DNA from: Brachycybe producta
Lineage: Eukaryota > Arthropoda > Diplopoda > Playtdesmida > Andrognathidae
NCBI GenBank assembly: GCA_036925085.1
Contig: JAUPFP010000187.1
Location: 28,434 to 92,433, forward strand
Direction: 5' to 3'
Length of the DNA stretch: 64,000 nucleotides
The first letter of the stretch is position 1. Each line of letters begins with the position of its first letter. The notes below the pieces were generated by a model. That model did no database searches and was not told the origin of the DNA. It worked only from the letters and a program-made list of their open reading frames with translations. The translations under genes were made by a program, and so were the position numbers. Positions 37,751 to 50,650 of the stretch are shown one piece after another.

Positions 37751-40700
37751 GTTGAAATTAAAGTTGAAATTGAAGTTGAAGTTGAAGTTGAAATTGAAGT
37801 TGAAATTGAAGTTGAAATTGAAGTAGAAATTGAAGTTGAAATTGAAGTTGAAATTGAAGTTGAAATTGAAGTTGAAATTGAAGATGAAATTGAAGTTGAA
37901 ACTGAAGTTGAATTTTAAATTGAAATTGCAGTTGAAATTGAAGTTGAAATTGAAGTTGAAATTGAAGTTGAAATTGAAGTTGAAATTGAAGTTGAAATTG
38001 AAGTTGAAATTGAAGTTGAAATTGAAGTTGAAATTGAAGTTGAAATTGAAGTTAAAATAGAAGTTGAAATTGAAGTTGAAATTGAAGTTGAAATTGAAGT
38101 TGAAATTGAAGTTGAAGTTGAAATTGAATTTGAAATTGAAATTGCAGTTGAAATTGAAGTTGAAATTGAAGTTGAAATTGAAGTTGAAATTGAAGATGAA
38201 ATTGAAGTTGAAATTGAAGTTGAAATTGAAGTTGAAATTGAAGTTGAAATTGAAGTTGAAATTGAAGTTGAAATTAAAGTTGAAATTGAAGTTGAAATTG
38301 AAGTTGAAATTGAAGTTGAACTTCAAGTTAAAATTGAAGTTGAAATTGATGTTGAAATTGAAGTTAAAACTGAAGTTGAAATTGAAGTTGAAATTCAAGT
38401 TGAAATTGAAGTTGAAATTGAAGTTGAAATTGAAGTTGAAATTGAAGTTGAAATTGAAGTTGAAATTGAAGTTGAAATTGAAGTTGAAATTGAAGTTGAA
38501 ATTAAAGTTGAAATTGAAGTTGAAGTTGAAGTTGAAATTGAAGTTGAAATTGAATTTGAAATTGAAGTTGAAATTGAAGTTGAAAATGAAGTTGAAATTG
38601 AAGTTGAAATTGAAGTTGAAATTAAAGTTGAAATTGAAGTTGAGATTGAAGTTAAATGTGAAGTTGAAATTGAAGTTGAACTTCAATTTAATTTGAAGTT
38701 GAAATTGAAGTTAAAATTGAAGTAGAAATTGAAGTTGAAATTGAAGTTGAAATTGAAGTTGAACTTCAAGTTAAATTTGAAGTTGAAATTGAAGTTGAAA
38801 TTGAAGTTGAAATTGAAGTTGAAATTGAAGTTAAAAATGAAGTTGAAATTGAAGTTGAAATTGAAGTTGAAATTGAAATTGAAATTGAAGTTAAAATTGA
38901 AGTTGAAATTGAAGTTGAAATTGAAGTTGAAATTGAAGTTGAAACTGAAGTTGAATTTGAAATTGAAATTGAAGTTGAAATTGAAGTAGAAATTGAAGTT
39001 GAAATTGAAGTTGAAATTGAAGTTGATATTGAAGTTTAAATTGAAGTTGAAATTGAAGTTGAAATTGAAGTTGAAACTGAAGTTGAATTTGAAATTGAAA
39101 TTGAAGTTGAAATTGAAGTAGAAATTGAAGTTGAAATTGAAGTTGAAATTGAAGTTGAAATTGAAGTTGAAATTGAAGTTGAAACTGAAGTTGAATTTTA
39201 AATTGAAATTGCAGTTGAAATTGAAGTTGAAATTGTAGTTGAAATTGAAGTTGAAATTGAAGTTGAAATTGAAGTTGAAGTTGAAATTGAATTTGAAATT
39301 GAAATTGCAGTTGAAATTGAAGTTGAAATTGAAGTTGAACTTCAAGTTAAATTTGAAGTTGAAATTGAAGTTGAAATTGAAGTTGAAATTGAAGTTGAAA
39401 TTGAAGTTAAAAATGAAGTTGAAATTGAAGTTGAAATTGAAGTTGAAATTGAAATTGAAATTGAAGTTAAAATTGAAGTTGAAATTGAAGTTGAAATTGA
39501 AGTTGAAATTGAAGTTGAAACTGAAGTTGAATTTGAAATTGAAATTGAAGTTGAAATTGAAGTAGAAATTGAAGTTGAAATTGAAGTTGAAATTGAAGTT
39601 GATATTGAAGTTTAAATTGAAGTTGAAATTGAAGTTGAAATTGAAGTTGAAACTGAAGTTGAATTTGAAATTGAAATTGAAGTTGAAATTGAAGTAGAAA
39701 TTGAAGTTGAAATTGAAGTTGAAATTGAAGTTGAAATTGAAGTTGAAATTGAAGTTGAAACTGAAGTTGAATTTTAAATTGAAATTGCAGTTGAAATTGA
39801 AGTTGAAATTGTAGTTGAAATTGAAGTTGAAATTGAAGTTGAAATTGAAGTTGAAGTTGAAATTGAATTTGAAATTGAAATTGCAGTTGAAATTGAAGTT
39901 GAAATTGAAGTTGAAATTGAAGTTGAAATTGAAGATGAAATTGAAGTTGAAATTGAAGTTGAAATTGAAGTTGAAATTGAAGTTGAAATTGAAGTTGAAA
40001 TTGAAGTTGAAATTAAAGTTGAAATTGAAGTTGAAATTGAAGTTGAAATTGAAGTTGAACTTCAAGTTAAAATTGAAGTTGAAATTGAAGTTGAAATTGA
40101 AGTTGAAATTGAAGATGAAATTGAAGTTGAAATTGAAGTTGAAATTGAAGTTGAAATTGAAGTTGAAATTGAAGTTGAAATTGAAGTTGAAATTAAAGTT
40201 GAAATTGAAGTTGAAATTGATGTTGAAATTGAAGTTAAAACTGAAGTTGAAATTGAAGTTGAAATTCAAGTTGAAATTGAAGTTGAAATTCAAGTTGAAA
40301 TTGAAGTTGAAATTGAAGTTGAAATTGAAGTTGAAATTGAAGTTGAAATTAAAGTTGAAATTGAAGTTGAAGTTGAAGTTGAAATTGAAGTTGAAATTGA
40401 AGTTGAAATTGAAGTAGAAATTGAAGTTGAAATTGAAGTTGAAATTGAAGTTGAAATTGAAGTTGAAATTGAAGATGAAATTGAAGTTGAAACTGAAGTT
40501 GAATTTTAAATTGAAATTGCAGTTGAAATTGAAGTTGAAATTGAAGTTGAAATTGAAGTTGAAATTGAAGTTGAAATTGAAGTTGAAATTGAAGTTGAAA
40601 TTGAAGTTGAAATTGAAGTTGAAATTGAAGTTAAAATAGAAGTTGAAATTGAAGTTGAAATTGAAGTTGAAATTGAAGTTGAAATTGAAGTTGAAGTTGA

Positions 40701-41826
40701 AATTGAATTTGAAATTGAAATTGCAGTTGAAATTGAAGTTGAAATTGAAGTTGAAATTGAAGTTGAAATTGAAGATGAAATTGAAGTTGAAATTGAAGTT
40801 GAAATTGAAGTTGAAATTGAAGTTGAAATTGAAGTTGAAATTGAAGTTGAAATTAAAGTTGAAATTGAAGTTGAAATTGAAGTTGAAATTGAAGTTGAAC
40901 TTCAAGTTAAAATTGAAGTTGAAATTGATGTTGAAATTGAAGTTAAAACTGAAGTTGAAATTGAAGTTGAAATTCAAGTTGAAATTGAAGTTGAAATTGA
41001 AGTTGAAATTGAAGTTGAAATTGAAGTTGAAATTGAAGTTGAAATTGAAGTTGAAATTGAAGTTGAAATTGAAGTTGAAATTAAAGTTGAAATTGAAGTT
41101 GAAGTTGAAGTTGAAATTGAAGTTGAAATTGAATTTGAAATTGAAGTTGAAATTGAAGTTGAAAATGAAGTTGAAATTGAAGTTGAAATTGAAGTTGAAA
41201 TTAAAGTTGAAATTGAAGTTGAGATTGAAGTTAAATGTGAAGTTGAAATTGAAGTTGAACTTCAATTTAATTTGAAGTTGAAATTGAAGTTAAAATTGAA
41301 GTAGAAATTGAAGTTGAAATTGAAGTTGAAATTGAAGTTGAACTTCAAGTTAAATTTGAAGTTGAAATTGAAGTTGAAATTGAAGTTGAAATTGAAGTTG
41401 AAATTGAAGTTGAAATTGAAGTTAAAAATGAAGTTGAAATTGAAGTTGAAATTGAAGTTGAAATTGAAATTGAAATTGAAGTTAAAATTGAAGTTGAAAT
41501 TGAAGTTGAAATTGAAGTTGAAATTGAAGTTGAAACTGAAGTTGAATTTGAAATTGAAATTGAAGTTGAAATTGAAGTAGAAATTGAAGTTGAAATTGAA
41601 GTTGAAATTGAAGTTGATATTGAAGTTTAAATTGAAGTTGAAATTGAAGTTGAAATTGAAGTTGAAACTGAAGTTGAATTTGAAATTGAAATTGAAGTTG
41701 AAATTGAAGTAGAAATTGAAGTTGAAATTGAAGTTGAAATTGAAGTTGAAATTGAAGTTGAAATTGAAGTTGAAACTGAAGTTGAATTTTAAATTGAAAT
41801 TGCAGTTGAAATTGAAGTTGAAATTG
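37224..41826. repeat. ~2.58-2.59 kb tandem duplication
   Basis: 37,224-37,826 matches 39,815-40,417 (offset 2591 bp), with a visible difference of GACGTT at about 37,568 versus GAAGTT. 38,064-38,696 matches 40,643-41,275 (offset 2579 bp). Both copies share the same one-base loss after a palindromic box (CAATTTAATTTG, about 38,688 and 41,267). 2579 equals 215 monomers minus one base, so the deletion was already present before duplication. Confidence 0.88.
38729..39880. repeat. 576-bp tandem duplication with a hybrid junction
   Basis: AACTTCAAGTTAAATTTG is at 38762 and 39338, and GTAGTTG is at 39235 and 39811, both 576 bp apart (48 monomers). At about 39,305-39,340 the sequence starts like the region after a GTAGTTG word, then continues like the region after 38,729. 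This is the hybrid order expected from one unequal exchange between misaligned units. Confidence 0.83.
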
Positions 41827-43437
41827 TAGTTGAAATTGAAGTTGAAATTGAAGTTGAAATTGAAGTTGAAGTTGAAATTGAATTTGAAATTGAAATTGCA
41901 GTTGAAATTGAAGTTGAAATTGAAGTTGAAATTGAAGTTGAAATTGAAGATGAAATTGAAGTTGAAATTGAAGTTGAAATTGAAGTTGAAATTGAAGTTG
42001 AAATTGAAGTTGAAATTAAAGTTGAAATTGAAGTTGAAATTGAAGTTGAAATTGAAGTTGAACTTCAAGTTAAAATTGAAGTTGAAATTGATGTTGAAAT
42101 TGAAGTTAAAACTGAAGTTGAAATTGAAGTTGAAATTCAAGTTGAAATTGAAGTTGAAATTCAAGTTGAAATTGAAGTTGAAATTGAAGTTGAAATTGAA
42201 GTTGAAATTGAAGTTGAAATTAAAGTTGAAATTGAAGTTGAAGTTGAAGTTGAAATTGAAGTTGAAATTGAAGTTGAAATTGAAGTAGAAATTGAAGTTG
42301 AAATTGAAGTTGAAATTGAAGTTGAAATTGAAGTTGAAATTGAAGATGAAATTGAAGTTGAAACTGAAGTTGAATTTTAAATTGAAATTGCAGTTGAAAT
42401 TGAAGTTGAAATTGAAGTTGAAATTGAAGTTGAAATTGAAGTTGAAATTGAAGTTGAAATTGAAGTTGAAATTGAAGTTGAAATTGAAGTTAAAATAGAA
42501 GTTGAAATTGAAGTTGAAATTGAAGTTGAAATTGAAGTTGAAATTGAAGTTGAAATTGAAGTTGAAGTTGAAATTGAATTTGAAATTGAAATTGCAGTTG
42601 AAATTGAAGTTGAAATTGAAGTTGAAATTGAAGTTGAAATTGAAGATGAAATTGAAGTTGAAATTGAAGTTGAAATTGAAGTTGAAATTGAAGTTGAAAT
42701 TGAAGTTGAAATTGAAGTTGAAATTGAAGTTGAAATTAAAGTTGAAATTGAAGTTGAAATTGAAGTTGAAATTGAAGTTGAACTTCAAGTTAAAATTGAA
42801 GTTGAAATTGATGTTGAAATTGAAGTTAAAACTGAAGTTGAAATTGAAGTTGAAATTCAAGTTGAAATTGAAGTTGAAATTGAAGTTGAAATTGAAGTTG
42901 AAATTGAAGTTGAAATTGAAGTTGAAATTGAAGTTGAAATTGAAGTTGAAATTGAAGTTGAAATTAAAGTTGAAATTGAAGTTGAAGTTGAAGTTGAAAT
43001 TGAAGTTGAAATTGAAGTTGAAATTGAAGTAGAAATTGAAGTTGAAATTGAAGTTGAAATTGAAGTTGAAATTGAAGTAGAAATTGAAGATGAAATTGAA
43101 GTTGAAACTGAAGTTGAATTTTAAATTGAAATTGCAGTTGAAATTGAAGTTGAAATTGAAGTTGAAATTGAAGTTGAAATTGAAGTTGAAATTGAAGTTG
43201 AAATTGAAGTTGAAATTGAAGTTAAAATAGAAGTTGAAATTGAAGTTGAAATTGAAGTTGAAATTGAAGTTGAAATTGAAGTTGAAACTGAAGTTGAATT
43301 TTAAGTTGATATTGAAGTTGAAATTGAAGTTGAAATTGAAGTTGAAATTGATGTTGAAATTGAAGTTGAAATTGAAGTTGAACTTCAAGTTAAATTTTAA
43401 ATTGAAATTGCAGTTGAAATTGAAGTTGAAATTGTAG

Positions 43438-45300
43438 TTGAAATTGAAGTTGAAATTGAAGTTGAAATTGAAGTTGAAATTGAAGTTGAAATTGAAGTTG
43501 AAATTGAAGTTGAAATTGAAGTTGAAATTGAAGTTGAAATTGAAGTTGAAATTGAAGTTGAAATTGAAGTTGAAATTAAAGTTGAAATTGAAGTTGAAAT
43601 TGAATTTAAAATTGAAGTTGAACTTTAAGTTAAAATTGAAGTTGAAATTGAAGTTGAAATTGAAGTTAAAATTGAAATTGAAATTGAAGTTGAAATTGAA
43701 GTAGAAATTGAAGTTGAAATTGAAGTTGAAATTGAAGTTGAAATTGAAGTTGAAATTGAAGTTGGAATTGAAGTTGAAATTGAAGTGGAAATTGAAATTG
43801 AAATTGAAGTTGAAATTGAAGTTGACATTGAAGTTGAAGTTGAAATTAAGTTTGAATTTGAAGTTGAAGTTGAAATTGAAGTTGAAATTGAAGTTGAAAT
43901 TGAAGTTGAAATTGAAGTTAAAATAGAAGTTGAAATTGAAGTTGAAATTGAAGTTGAAATTGAAGTTGAAATTGAAGTTGAAATTGAAGTTGAATTTTAA
44001 GTTGATATTGAAGTTGAAATTGAAGTTGAAATTGATGTTGAAATTGAAGTTAAAATTGAAGTTGAAATTGAAGTTGAAATTGAAGTTAAAATTGAAGTTG
44101 AAATTGAAGTTGAAATTGAAGTTGAAATTGAAGTTAAAATTGAAGTTGAACTTCAAGTTAAAATTGAAGTTGAAATTGAAGTTAAAATTGAAATAGAAAT
44201 TGAAGTTGAAATTGAAGTAGAAATTGAAGTTGAAATTGAAGTTGAAATTGAAGTGGAAATTGAAGTGGAAATTGAAGTTGAAATTGAAGTTGAAATTGAA
44301 GTTGGAATTGAAGTTGAAATTGAAGTGGAAATTGAAGTTGAAATTGAAGTTGAAATTGAAGTTGAAGTTGAAATTGAAATTGAAGTTGAAATTGAAGTTG
44401 AAATTGAAGTTGAAATTGAAGTTGAAATTGAAGTTAAAATTGAAGTTGAAATTGAAGTTGAAATTGAAGTTGAAATTGAAGTTAAAATTGAAGTTGAAAT
44501 TGAAGTTAAAATTGAAGTTGAAATTGAAGTTGAAATTGATGTTGAAATTAAAGTTGAAATTGAAGTTGAAATTGAAGTTAAAATTGAAGTTGAACTTCAA
44601 GTTAAAATTGAAGTTGAAATTGAAGTTAAAATTGAAATTGAAATTGAAGTTGAAATTGAAGTAGAAATTGAAGTTGAAATTGAAGTTGAAATTGAAGTTG
44701 AAACTGAAGTTGAATTTTAAATTGAAATTGCAGTTGAAATTGAAGTTAAAATTGAAGTTGAAATTGAAGTTGAAATTGAAGTTGAAATTGAAGTTGAAAT
44801 TGAAGTTGAAATTGAAGTTGAAATTGAAGTTGAAATTGAAGTTGAAATTGAAGTTGAAATTGAAGTTGAAATTGAAGTTGAAATTGAAGTTGAAAGTGAA
44901 GTTGAAATTGAAGTTGAAATTGAATTTGAAATTGAAGTTGAAATTGAAGTTGAAAATGAAGTTGAAATTGAAGTTGAAATTGAAGTTGAAATTAAAGTTG
45001 AAATTGAAGTTGAGATTGAAGTTAAATGTGAAGTTGAAATTGAAGTTGAACTTCAATTTAAAACTGAAGTTGAAATTGAAGTTGAAATTGAAGTAGAAAT
45101 TGAAGTTGAAATTGAAGTTGAAATTGAAGTTGACATTGAAGTTGAAGTTGAAATTAAGTTTGAATTTGAAGTTGAAGTTGAAATTGAAGTTGAAATTGAA
45201 GTTGAAATTGAAGTTAAAATAGAAGTTGAAATTGAAGTTGAAATTGAAGTTGAAATTGAAGTTGAAACTGAAGTTGAATTTTAAGTTGATATTGAAGTTG
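43438..45300. repeat. Distant copy of the 23.5-27.4 kb region
   Basis: 43,708-43,926 matches 25,816-26,034 (offset 17,892 bp). 44,224-44,664 matches 23,536-23,976 (offset 20,688 bp). 44,668-45,096 resembles 24,682-25,164 and 26,901-27,383 with about 54 bp fewer. This 1.9 kb island interrupts the GTAGTTG-tagged 2.0 kb repeats. It lacks the one-base deletions of 26,157-26,730. Confidence 0.82.
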
Positions 45301-45389
45301 AAATTGAAGTTGAAATTGAAGTTGAAATTGATGTTGAAATTGAAGTTAAAATTGAAGTTGAAATTGAAGTTGAAGTTGAAGTAGAAATT

Positions 45390-48300
45390 GAAGTTGAAAT
45401 TGAAGTTGAAATTGAAGTTGAAATTGAAGTTGAAATTGAAGTTGAAATTGAAGTTGAAATTGAAGTTGAAATTGAAGTTGAAATTGAAGTTGAAATTGAA
45501 GTTGAAATTGAAGTTGAAATTGAAGTGAAATTGAAGTTGAAATTGAAGTTGAAATTGAAGTTGAAATTGAAGTTGAAATTGAAGTTGAAATTAAAGTTGA
45601 AATTGAAGTTGAAATTGAAGTTAAAATTGAAGTTGAACTTTAAGTTAAAATTGAAGTTGAAATTGAAGTTGAAATTGAAGTTAAAATTGAAATTGAAATT
45701 GAAGTTGAAATTGAAGTAGAAATTGAAGTTGAAATTGAAGTTGAAATTGAAGTTGAAATTGAAGTGGAAATTGAAGTTGAAATTGAAGTTGAAATTGAAG
45801 TTGAAACTGAAGTTGAATTTGAAATTGAAATTGCAGTTGAAATTGAAGTTGAAGTTGAAGTTGAAATTGAAGTAGAAATTGAAGTTGAAAATGAAGTTGA
45901 AATTGAAGTAGAAATTAAAGTTGAAATTGAAGTTGAAATTGAAGTTGAAATTGAAGTTAAAATTGAAGTTGAAATTGAAGTAGAAATTGAAGTTGACATT
46001 GAAGTTGAAGTTGAAATTAAGTTTGAATTTGAAGTTGAAGTTGAAATTGAAGTTGAAATTGAAGTTGAAATTGAAGTTAAAATAGAAGTTGAAATTGAAG
46101 TTGAAATTGAAGTTGAAATTGAAGTTGAAACTGAAGTTGAATTTTAAGTTGATATTGAAGTTGAAATTGAAGTTGAAATTGATGTTGAAATTGAAGTTAA
46201 AATTGAAGTTGAAATTGAAGTTGAAGTTGAAGTAGAAATTGAAGTTGAAATTGAAGTTGAAATTGAAGTTGAAATTGAAGTTGAAATTGAAGTTGAAATT
46301 GAAGTTGAAATTGATGTTGAAATTGAAGTTGAAATTGAAGTTGAAATTGAAGTTGAAATTGAAGTTGAAATTGAAGTTGAAATTAAAGTTGAAATTGAAG
46401 TTGAAATTGAAGTTAAAATTGAAGTTGAACTTCAAGTTAAAATTGAAGTTGAAATTGAAGATAAAATTGAAATTGAAATTGAAGTTGAAATTGAAGTAGA
46501 AATTGAAGTTGAAATTGAAGTTGAAATTGAAGTTGAAACTGAAGTTGAATTTTAAATTGAAATTGCAGTTGAAATTGAAGTTGAAATTGAAGTTGAAATT
46601 GAAGTTGAAATTGAAGTTGAAATTGAAGTTGAAGTTGAAGTTGAAATTGAAGTTGAAATTGAAGTTGAAATTGAAGTTGAAATTGAAGTTGAAATTGAAA
46701 TTGAAGTTGAAATTGAAGTTGAAATTGAAGTTGAAATTGAAGTTGAAAGTGAAGTTGAAATTGAAGTTGAAATTGAATTTGAAATTGAAGTTGAAATTGA
46801 AGTTGAAAATGAAGTTGAAATTGAAGTTGAAATTGAAGTTGAAATTAAAGTTGAAATTGAAGTTGAGATTGAAGTTAAATGTGAAGTTGAAATTGAAGTT
46901 GAACTTCAATTTAAAATTGAAGTTGAAATTGAAGTTAAAATTGAAGTAGAAATTGAAGTTGAAATTGAAGTTGAAATTGAAGTTGAACTTCAAGTTAAAT
47001 TTGAAGTTGAAATTGAAGTTGAAATTGAAGTTGAAATTGAAGTTGAAATTGAAGTTAAAAATGAAGTTGAAATTGAAGTTGAAATTGAAGTTGAAATTGA
47101 AATTGAAATTGAAGTTAAAATTGAAGTTGAAATTGAAGTTGAAATTGAAGTTGAAATTGAAGTTGAAACTGAAGTTGAATTTGAAATTGAAATTGAAGTT
47201 GAAATTGAAGTAGAAATTGAAGTTGAAATTGAAGTTGAAATTGAAGTTGATATTGAAGTTTAAATTGAAGTTGAAATTGAAGTTGAAAATGAAGTTGAAA
47301 CTGAAGTTGAATTTGAAATTGAAATTGAAGTTGAAATTGAAGTTGAAATTGAAGTTGAAATTGAAGTTGAAACTGAAGTTGAATTTTAAATTGAAATTGC
47401 AGTTGAAATTGAAGTTGAAATTGTAGTTGAAATTGAAGTTGAAATTGAAGTTGAAATTGAAGTTGAAGTTGAAATTGAATTTGAAATTGAAATTGCAGTT
47501 GAAATTGAAGTTGAAATTGAAGTTGAAATTGAAGTTGAAATTGAAGATGAAATTGAAGTTGAAATTGAAGTTGAAATTGAAGTTGAAATTGAAGTTGAAA
47601 TTGAAGTTGAAATTGAAGTTGAAATTAAAGTTGAAAATGAAGTTGAAATTGAAGTAGAAATTAAAGTTGAAATTGAAGTTGAAATTGAAGTTGAAATTGA
47701 AGTTAAAATTGAAGTTGAAATTGAAGTTGAAGTTGAAATTAAGTTTGAATTTGAAGTTGAAGTTGAAATTGAAGTTGAAATTGAAGTTGAAATTGAAGTT
47801 AAAATAGAAGTTGAAATTGAAGTTGAAATTGAAGTTGAAATTGAAGTTGAAACTGAAGTTGAAATTGAAGTTGAGATTGAAGTTAAATGTGAAGTTGAAA
47901 TTGAAGTTGAACTTCAATTTAAAATTGAAGTTGAAATTGAAGTTGAAATTGAAGTAGAAATTGAAGTTGAAATTGAAGTTGAAATTGAAGTTGACATTGA
48001 AGTTGAAGTTGAAATTAAGTTTGAATTTGAAGTTGAAGTTGAAATTGAAGTTGAAATTGAAGTTGAAATTGAAGTTAAAATAGAAGTTGAAATTGAAGTT
48101 GAAATTGAAGTTGAAATTGAAGTTGAAACTGAAGTTGAATTTTAAGTTGATATTGAAGTTGAAATTGAAGTTGAAATTGATGTTGAAATTGAAGTTAAAA
48201 TTGAAGTTGAAATTGAAGTTGAAGTTGAAGTAGAAATTGAAGTTGAAATTGAAGTTGAAATTGAAGTTGAAATTGAAGTTGAAATTGAAGTTGAAATTGA

Positions 48301-50650
48301 AGTTGAAATTGATGTTGAAATTGAAGTTGAAATTGAAGTTGAAATTGAAGTTGAAATTGAAGTTGAAATTGAAGTTGAAATTAAAGTTGAAATTGAAGTT
48401 GAAATTGAAGTTAAAATTGAAGTTGAACTTCAAGTTAAAATTGAAGTTGAAATTGAAGATAAAATTGAAATTGAAATTGAAGTTGAAATTGAAGTAGAAA
48501 TTGAAGCTGAAATTGAAGTTGAAATTGAAGTTGAAACTGAAGTTGAATTTTAAATTGAAATTGCAGTTGAAATTGAAGTTGAAATTGAAGTTGAAATTGA
48601 AGTTGAAATTGAAGTTGAAATTGAAGTTGAAGTTGAAGTTGAAATTGAAGTTGAAATTGAAGTTGAAATTGAAGTTGAAATTGAAGTTGAAATTGAAATT
48701 GAAGTTGAAATTGAAGTTGAAATTGAAGTTGAAATTGAAGTTGAAAGTGAAGTTGAAATTGAAGTTGAAATTGAATTTGAAATTGAAGTTGAAATTGAAG
48801 TTGAAAATGAAGTTGAAATTGAAGTTGAAATTGAAGTTGAAATTGAAGTTGAAATTAAAGTTGAAATTGAAGTTGAGATTGAAGTTAAATGTGAAGTTGA
48901 AATTGAAGTTGAACTTCAATTTAAAATTGAAGTTGAAATTGAAGTTAAAATTGAAGTAGAAATTGAAGTTGAAATTGAAGTTGAAATTGAAGTTGAACTT
49001 CAAGTTAAATTTGAAGTTGAAATTGAAGTTGAAATTGAAGTTGAAATTGAAGTTGAAATTGAAGTTAAAAATGAAGTTGAAATTGAAGTTGAAATTGAAG
49101 TTGAAATTGAAATTGAAATTGAAGTTAAAATTGAAGTTGAAATTGAAGTTGAAATTGAAGTTGAAATTGAAGTTGAAACTGAAGTTGAATTTGAAATTGA
49201 AATTGAAGTTGAAATTGAAGTAGAAATTGAAGTTGAAATTGAAGTTGAAATTGAAGTTGATATTGAAGTTTAAATTGAAGTTGAAATTGAAGTTGAAATT
49301 GAAGTTGAAACTGAAGTTGAATTTGAAATTGAAATTGAAGTTGAAATTGAAGTAGAAATTGAAGTTGAAATTGAAGTTGAAATTGAAGTTGAAATTGAAG
49401 TTGAAATTGAAGTTGAAACTGAAGTTGAATTTTAAATTGAAATTGCAGTTGAAATTGAAGTTGAAATTGTAGTTGAAATTGAAGTTGAAATTGAAGTTGA
49501 AATTGAAGTTGAAGTTGAAATTGAATTTGAAATTGAAATTGCAGTTGAAATTGAAGTTGAAATTGAAGTTGAAATTGAAGTTGAAATTGAAGATGAAATT
49601 GAAGTTGAAATTGAAGTTGAAATTGAAGTTGAAATTGAAGTTGAAATTGAAGTTGAAATTGAAGTTGAAATTAAAGTTGAAATTGAAGTTGAAATTGAAG
49701 TTGAAATTGAAGTTGAACTTCAAGTTAAAATTGAATTTGAAATTGATGTTGAAATTGAAGTTAAAACTGAAGTTGAAATTGAAGTTGAAATTCAAGTTGA
49801 AATTGAAGTTGAAATTCAAGTTGAAATTGAAGTTGAAATTGAAGTTGAAATTGAAGTTGAAATTGAAGTTGAAATTAAAGTTGAAATTGAAGTTGAAGTT
49901 GAAGTTGAAATTGAAGTTGAAATTGAAGTTGAAATTGAAGTAGAAATTGAAGTTGAAATTGAAGTTGAAATTGAAGTTGAAATTGAAGTTGAAATTGAAG
50001 ATGAAATTGAAGTTGAAACTGAAGTTGAATTTTAAATTGAAATTGCAGTTGAAATTGAAGTTGAAATTGAAGTTGAAATTGAAGTTGAAATTGAAGTTGA
50101 AATTGAAGTTGAAATTGAAGTTGAAATTGAAGTTGAAATTGAAGTTAAAATAGAAGTTGAAATTGAAGTTGAAATTGAAGTTGAAATTGAAGTTGAAGTT
50201 GAAATTGAATTTGAAATTGAAATTGCAGTTGAAATTGAAGTTGAAATTGAAGTTGAAATTGAAGTTGAAATTGAAGATGAAATTGAAGTTGAAATTGAAG
50301 TTGAAATTGAAGTTGAAATTGAAGTTGAAATTGAAGTTGAAATTGAAGTTGAAATTAAAGTTGAAATTGAAGTTGAAATTGAAGTTGAAATTGAAGTTGA
50401 ACTTCAAGTTAAAATTGAAGTTGAAATTGATGTTGAAATTGAAGTTAAAACTGAAGTTGAAATTGAAGTTGAAATTCAAGTTGAAATTGAAGTTGAAATT
50501 GAAGTTGAAATTGAAGTTGAAATTGAAGTTGAAATTGAAGTTGAAATTGAAGTTGAAATTGAAGTTGAAATTGAAGTTGAAATTAAAGTTGAAATTGAAG
50601 TTGAAGTTGAAGTTGAAATTGAAGTTGAAATTGAAGTTGAAATTGAAGTA
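45390..50650. repeat. Copy of the 33.1-38.5 kb block
   Basis: Variant order follows 33,090-38,500. The 127-residue open stretch at 33,479 and that at 45,764 read the same, as do those at 34,218 and 46,503, and at 34,668 and 46,953. Local differences are a lost T at about 45,529 (GAAGTGAAATTG), GAAGCTG at about 48,508, 12 bp more near 48,840, and the loss of about 100-150 bp of the 37.4-37.8 kb material. Confidence 0.85.

Noticed and set aside
32090..38686. A 2198-codon - strand open frame, and others of 1452, 1264, 1207 and 1072 codons
   Set aside because: Same cause. They overlap equally open frames on both strands, and they end at register shifts or indels instead of at gene boundaries.
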